Shown: positions 62,201 to 64,000 of the stretch, in pieces
How the letters are laid out: every line of letters begins with the position of its first letter
Position numbering within the stretch: position 1 is the first letter of the stretch
NCBI RefSeq assembly: GCF_001570605.1
Contig: NZ_BBXG01000007.1
Span: forward strand, 180,042 to 244,041
Source: Herbidospora cretacea
GTDB taxonomy: Bacteria; Actinomycetota; Actinomycetes; Streptosporangiales; Streptosporangiaceae
Direction of reading: 5' to 3'
DNA: 64,000 nucleotides
Made by a program: the position numbers and the translations under genes
Notes under the pieces: generated by a model
Databases searched by the model: none
What the model was told of the DNA's origin: nothing
Seen by the model: the letters and a program-made list of their open reading frames with translations, nothing else

Positions 62201-64000
62201 CACCGAGCTGGAGATCGGCGTCGAGATGGCCGGCACCTACGGGCTGGAGGTCCTGGCCGGTGGCCGGCGCGTCGTCGCCTGGAACGGCGAGGTCCCGGTC
62301 GACGTGCCCCCGGGCACGACGGTGACCTTCTGCGCGGACGGCGGCTACCGGGGCCTGAGCAAGGCGTGCGCCGAGGCCGTCGCCGGGGAGTCGTCCACCA
62401 TCCCGCTGACCGTGGAGATCCACGAGACGTCCCGGATCACCGGGCGCATCCTCGAACCGGACGGCACCCCCCGGGCCGGCCGCACCTGCACGACGATCGA
62501 CGGCATGGGCACCTCGGCGGTCGCCACCCTGACCGGTCCGGGGCTGCGGATCTCCGCGCCCGCCGCCGGCACCTATGTGCTCACCGTGGTCGCCTGCCGC
62601 GACGAGCAGAGCGGCTCGGTCCAGCGGCTCGTGACGATCGGGGCTGGCCAGCGGCTCGACCTCGGCGACCTGCGGCTCGGCGCGGCGTCCACGCTCCTGC
62701 GCGGGGAGCGCAGCGGCTTCGACGCCGTCACCGACGCCGTGCTGCCCGGCGGGCTGGCCCACCTGCGCGCCGACGTCGAGTTCCAGGACACCACGCGGAC
62801 CGGCAGCGCCAGGCTGGCGCTTCCCCCGGGCGTCACGGTCCCCGACGACGCCGTGCTGCGGGACGGCAAGCCGGTGGCGTTCACCCGCGAGGCGAACGCC
62901 GTCGTGATCCCGCTCCCGGCCACGCGGACGCGCACGGTCGACGTGTACGTCCGCACGCCGGCGGCGGCCGGGGGAGAGCTGCCGTTCTCCCTGTCAATCT
63001 CCTCGGGCGACCTCACCGAGGTCCTGGGATCGGCCGGGGTCCGGGTGGGCACGGTCACGCTGCGGGCGCCCGCGTCGACCCCGACCGGGCGGTTCACCGC
63101 CTCGGGGCTGGCGCCGGCCGGTGCGCGCGTCGTCGTCCGCGACGGCGGCACCGTGATCGCGGAGGCCGACGCCGGTGAGGGCGGCCGGTGGCACGCCGTG
63201 GTCGACCTCGGCGCCGGGGACGAGGCGGTGCGGCACGTGCTGCGCGCCTCCGCCGCCGTGGGCACGGCAGACCTCGCGTCCGCGCCGGTGACCGTGGTCG
63301 TCGACCCCTACGCCAGCGTGCTGGAGTCGGTCACGATGTCCCAGGCGGGGACGTCCGCGACCTTCCGCCCGGCCGACGGCGTGGCGCGGTTCCCCTGGGT
63401 GTGGAACCCGGCTCTGGACGTCACCGTCCGGGCCCGGTTCAGCGGCCCGGTCGGCGGTCCCCGGGCGCTGCTCGGCACCCTCGACCTGCCCCTCACGCCC
63501 GTGGAGGGTCAGCGACACGTCTACACCGTCACCACCAGGCCCAAGGCCCACGAGGTCGGCGACCTGACGATCAGCTACGCGGCGGAGCACGACCGGCCCC
63601 TGCTGCCGATTCCCCCCGCGCCCGACCCGGCCGGCGGCCTCTTCGACCCGGCGGCGGCGGTGCTCGCCGACCCCGTGACCGAAGGCGACGCCGTCAGCCA
63701 GGAGTTCACCGTCCCCGTGCCGAAGCTGGGCCCGTCAGCGCAGGGGCGCGTCACGCTGGTCGTCGAACCGCTGCCGGGCTACGAGCCGGACGCCGCCGCC
63801 GTCAGGGCGGCCCGCGCCTCGGGGGTGCCCGTCTACGAGCCCGTCCTTTCGGGCAGCGATCCGGCGACGATCGCCACCACCGGGCGGCACACGATGGAGG
63901 CGGCGGCGATCGTCGACATCGGCGTGCTGGCGAGCCAATTCCCGGACTCGCCGCTGGTCAGGTCGCTGAACGCCGGCGGGTTCGTGGCCGGACCGGCGCG
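59226..64000 (+). CDS. Very large secreted multi-domain protein, 3' end beyond the window
   Basis: The frame is open from GTG 59226 (AAGGAG seven bases upstream) to the window end, at least 1591 residues without a stop. Residues 1-38 are a signal peptide (basic RKTFRT, hydrophobic LPLLVMALVFSIV, cleavage near ARA/AT). Residues about 40-430 contain TolB/PD40-like propeller repeats (ALSADGRRLAV, ALSGDGKVLAV, RLSADGGTVAF). Two fibronectin type III-like domains follow (about 440-620), then carboxypeptidase-regulatory-like and other beta-sandwich repeats (SGTVKDDDGRPL, TGRILEPDGTPRAG). No catalytic site was seen. It is probably a surface or matrix protein. Confidence 0.8.
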   Translation, partial: MRKTFRTLPLLVMALVFSIVAQLGMAPQAARAATPADPLPRAYRVDSVTEVPGHPGMLALSADGATALHLSPRGDDPPVLVAADLRGGGEEVVGLDLEGLAVPQVIDAAISADGRTVAVLAGGANAADLRLPAGADPFIKEAIFVRDRLTDATAWVQVPDLGIPASHHRLRTPALSADGRRLAVGLSLPLPEYDDLTSPEGVLLAALSPDAAPVTHVVRPEDLVGDEPDVRNFALSGDGKVLAVNAADGDERALLRFDAATGDRLAGERELTQAQHTAWVPNLDQAGRRTAFGGTGAGVVVADLVTGPSADVTLAASAQAPHVSGDAGFASDDPPAAARLSADGGTVAFRRAGAVWAQPAQTGRAPVLATPGLDGRIADPVPGEQVIYPDYVTAFALSGDGGTLAFLSASTAFTAPRTDEPQPSHLYRAVPADAPPPAWPENAALTAEPGTTSVALSWPAASATAKTYDVSVDGAKVATVTAPDTQAAPSGLTPGSTVELAVVARDADGRPSAPLTRSVTLLGDVPPGEAPLSAVAGPGARVRLQWEAATGMTGYRVLRDGVKLADLAPGTTTYDDAMVAADTAYTYAVAGLRGAEEIRLTRDAQVRVDAMTVTETAANLPRVAGSTVLALGREATFALVGAAGFTATADLVVRTADDPAKAVSVPLTEEPAGRYRGSWPLPVGVTEIASGVVRLADGAGHSLTRPVTGLPATTGGLVRIGVTVPGGDADGVRLQVWSDTTRTGHLTQVKADGTLAVPVVPGDDHKVTTRRSDGLDGTPPKTVAVASGQAVDVTVAPHAPASLTLTLRRPGNEVLTEVPVVLTTRNGARSGRTDGAGRVTFGTLDAATDVTAKITLPAQTRATYGLAVVPDRTLTLAAGDNAVAVTAEALPKVTVSGTVKDDDGRPLQAAVSLRQVIGGVGVPARAESAADGTWSARVFGGGTRTVVSAALAGQTTPEVVAEAGTPVELVFPEVSGYVVRPKVILVSMDGDRTELEIGVEMAGTYGLEVLAGGRRVVAWNGEVPVDVPPGTTVTFCADGGYRGLSKACAEAVAGESSTIPLTVEIHETSRITGRILEPDGTPRAGRTCTTIDGMGTSAVATLTGPGLRISAPAAGTYVLTVVACRDEQSGSVQRLVTIGAGQRLDLGDLRLGAASTLLRGERSGFDAVTDAVLPGGLAHLRADVEFQDTTRTGSARLALPPGVTVPDDAVLRDGKPVAFTREANAVVIPLPATRTRTVDVYVRTPAAAGGELPFSLSISSGDLTEVLGSAGVRVGTVTLRAPASTPTGRFTASGLAPAGARVVVRDGGTVIAEADAGEGGRWHAVVDLGAGDEAVRHVLRASAAVGTADLASAPVTVVVDPYASVLESVTMSQAGTSATFRPADGVARFPWVWNPALDVTVRARFSGPVGGPRALLGTLDLPLTPVEGQRHVYTVTTRPKAHEVGDLTISYAAEHDRPLLPIPPAPDPAGGLFDPAAAVLADPVTEGDAVSQEFTVPVPKLGPSAQGRVTLVVEPLPGYEPDAAAVRAARASGVPVYEPVLSGSDPATIATTGRHTMEAAAIVDIGVLASQFPDSPLVRSLNAGGFVAGPA

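Overview
This window is high-GC DNA from an actinomycete. Pointers are frequent GTG starts, 4-base ATGA/GTGA gene overlaps, a ClpC1-type chaperone, a furA-katG pair, many sigma-factor regulators of the HATPase/STAS/PP2C type, and several genes whose -10 box lies 7-11 bases before the start codon (leaderless style). A member of the Streptosporangiales is a reasonable guess, but it is inference. No rRNA, tRNA, insertion sequence, phage region or CRISPR array was found.

Layout. 1-8.2 kb: end of a prolyl oligopeptidase, an anti-sigma type ATPase, a PIG-L deacetylase, an ECF sigma factor with its YciI/DGPF partner, a membrane-anchored STAND-NTPase/WD40 protein and a FUSC membrane protein. 8.3-21.6 kb: clpC, esterases, methyltransferase, PucR-type, TOBE, STAS, F420-type LLM oxidoreductase, TetR, a ThDP-dependent E1-like enzyme and a secreted zinc peptidase. 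21.6-27 kb: a frame-broken small secreted protein, a lipoprotein hydrolase, furA-katG with a 17-base direct-repeat operator, a YefM/YoeB toxin-antitoxin pair and a FadR-type regulator.

27-35.6 kb: a surface-biogenesis locus. It holds an exosortase-family transpeptidase homologue (Cys72/Arg117/His138) co-transcribed with a membrane GT2 glycosyltransferase; a facing operon of a response regulator whose phospho-acceptor Asp is a Glu, a UDP-GlcNAc 2-epimerase and a previously hidden 51-residue protein that is essentially an LPFTG sorting signal; a secreted protein with its own C-terminal sorting-type tail; a GT39-like membrane glycosyltransferase; and, divergent, a septum-formation-domain lipoprotein coupled to a polytopic membrane protein. 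This is the best candidate for a poorly described system: exosortase-like sorting coupled to surface glycosylation.

35.6-39.1 kb: a methyltransferase/TetR operon with double-palindrome operator, then a complete partner-switch module (kinase-STAS fusion plus GAF-PP2C phosphatase). 39.1-55 kb: a catabolic island of about 16 genes (sugar ABC importer without its own ATPase, FGGY kinase, two Zn alcohol dehydrogenases, class I aldolase, Gfo/Idh oxidoreductase, acetyl-xylan-esterase-like enzyme, amidohydrolase, phosphotriesterase-family enzyme, two DJ-1/PfpI proteins, HbpS/GlcG, SDR, C45 acyltransferase) next to a FadR-type regulator; a shared TGYCTGRCA motif marks its putative operators. 55-64 kb: a Ser/Thr kinase, an AraC gene coupled to a gene for a Clp-N-domain protein with an HTH-like segment, an NmrA-type reductase and a very large secreted protein that runs off the end.
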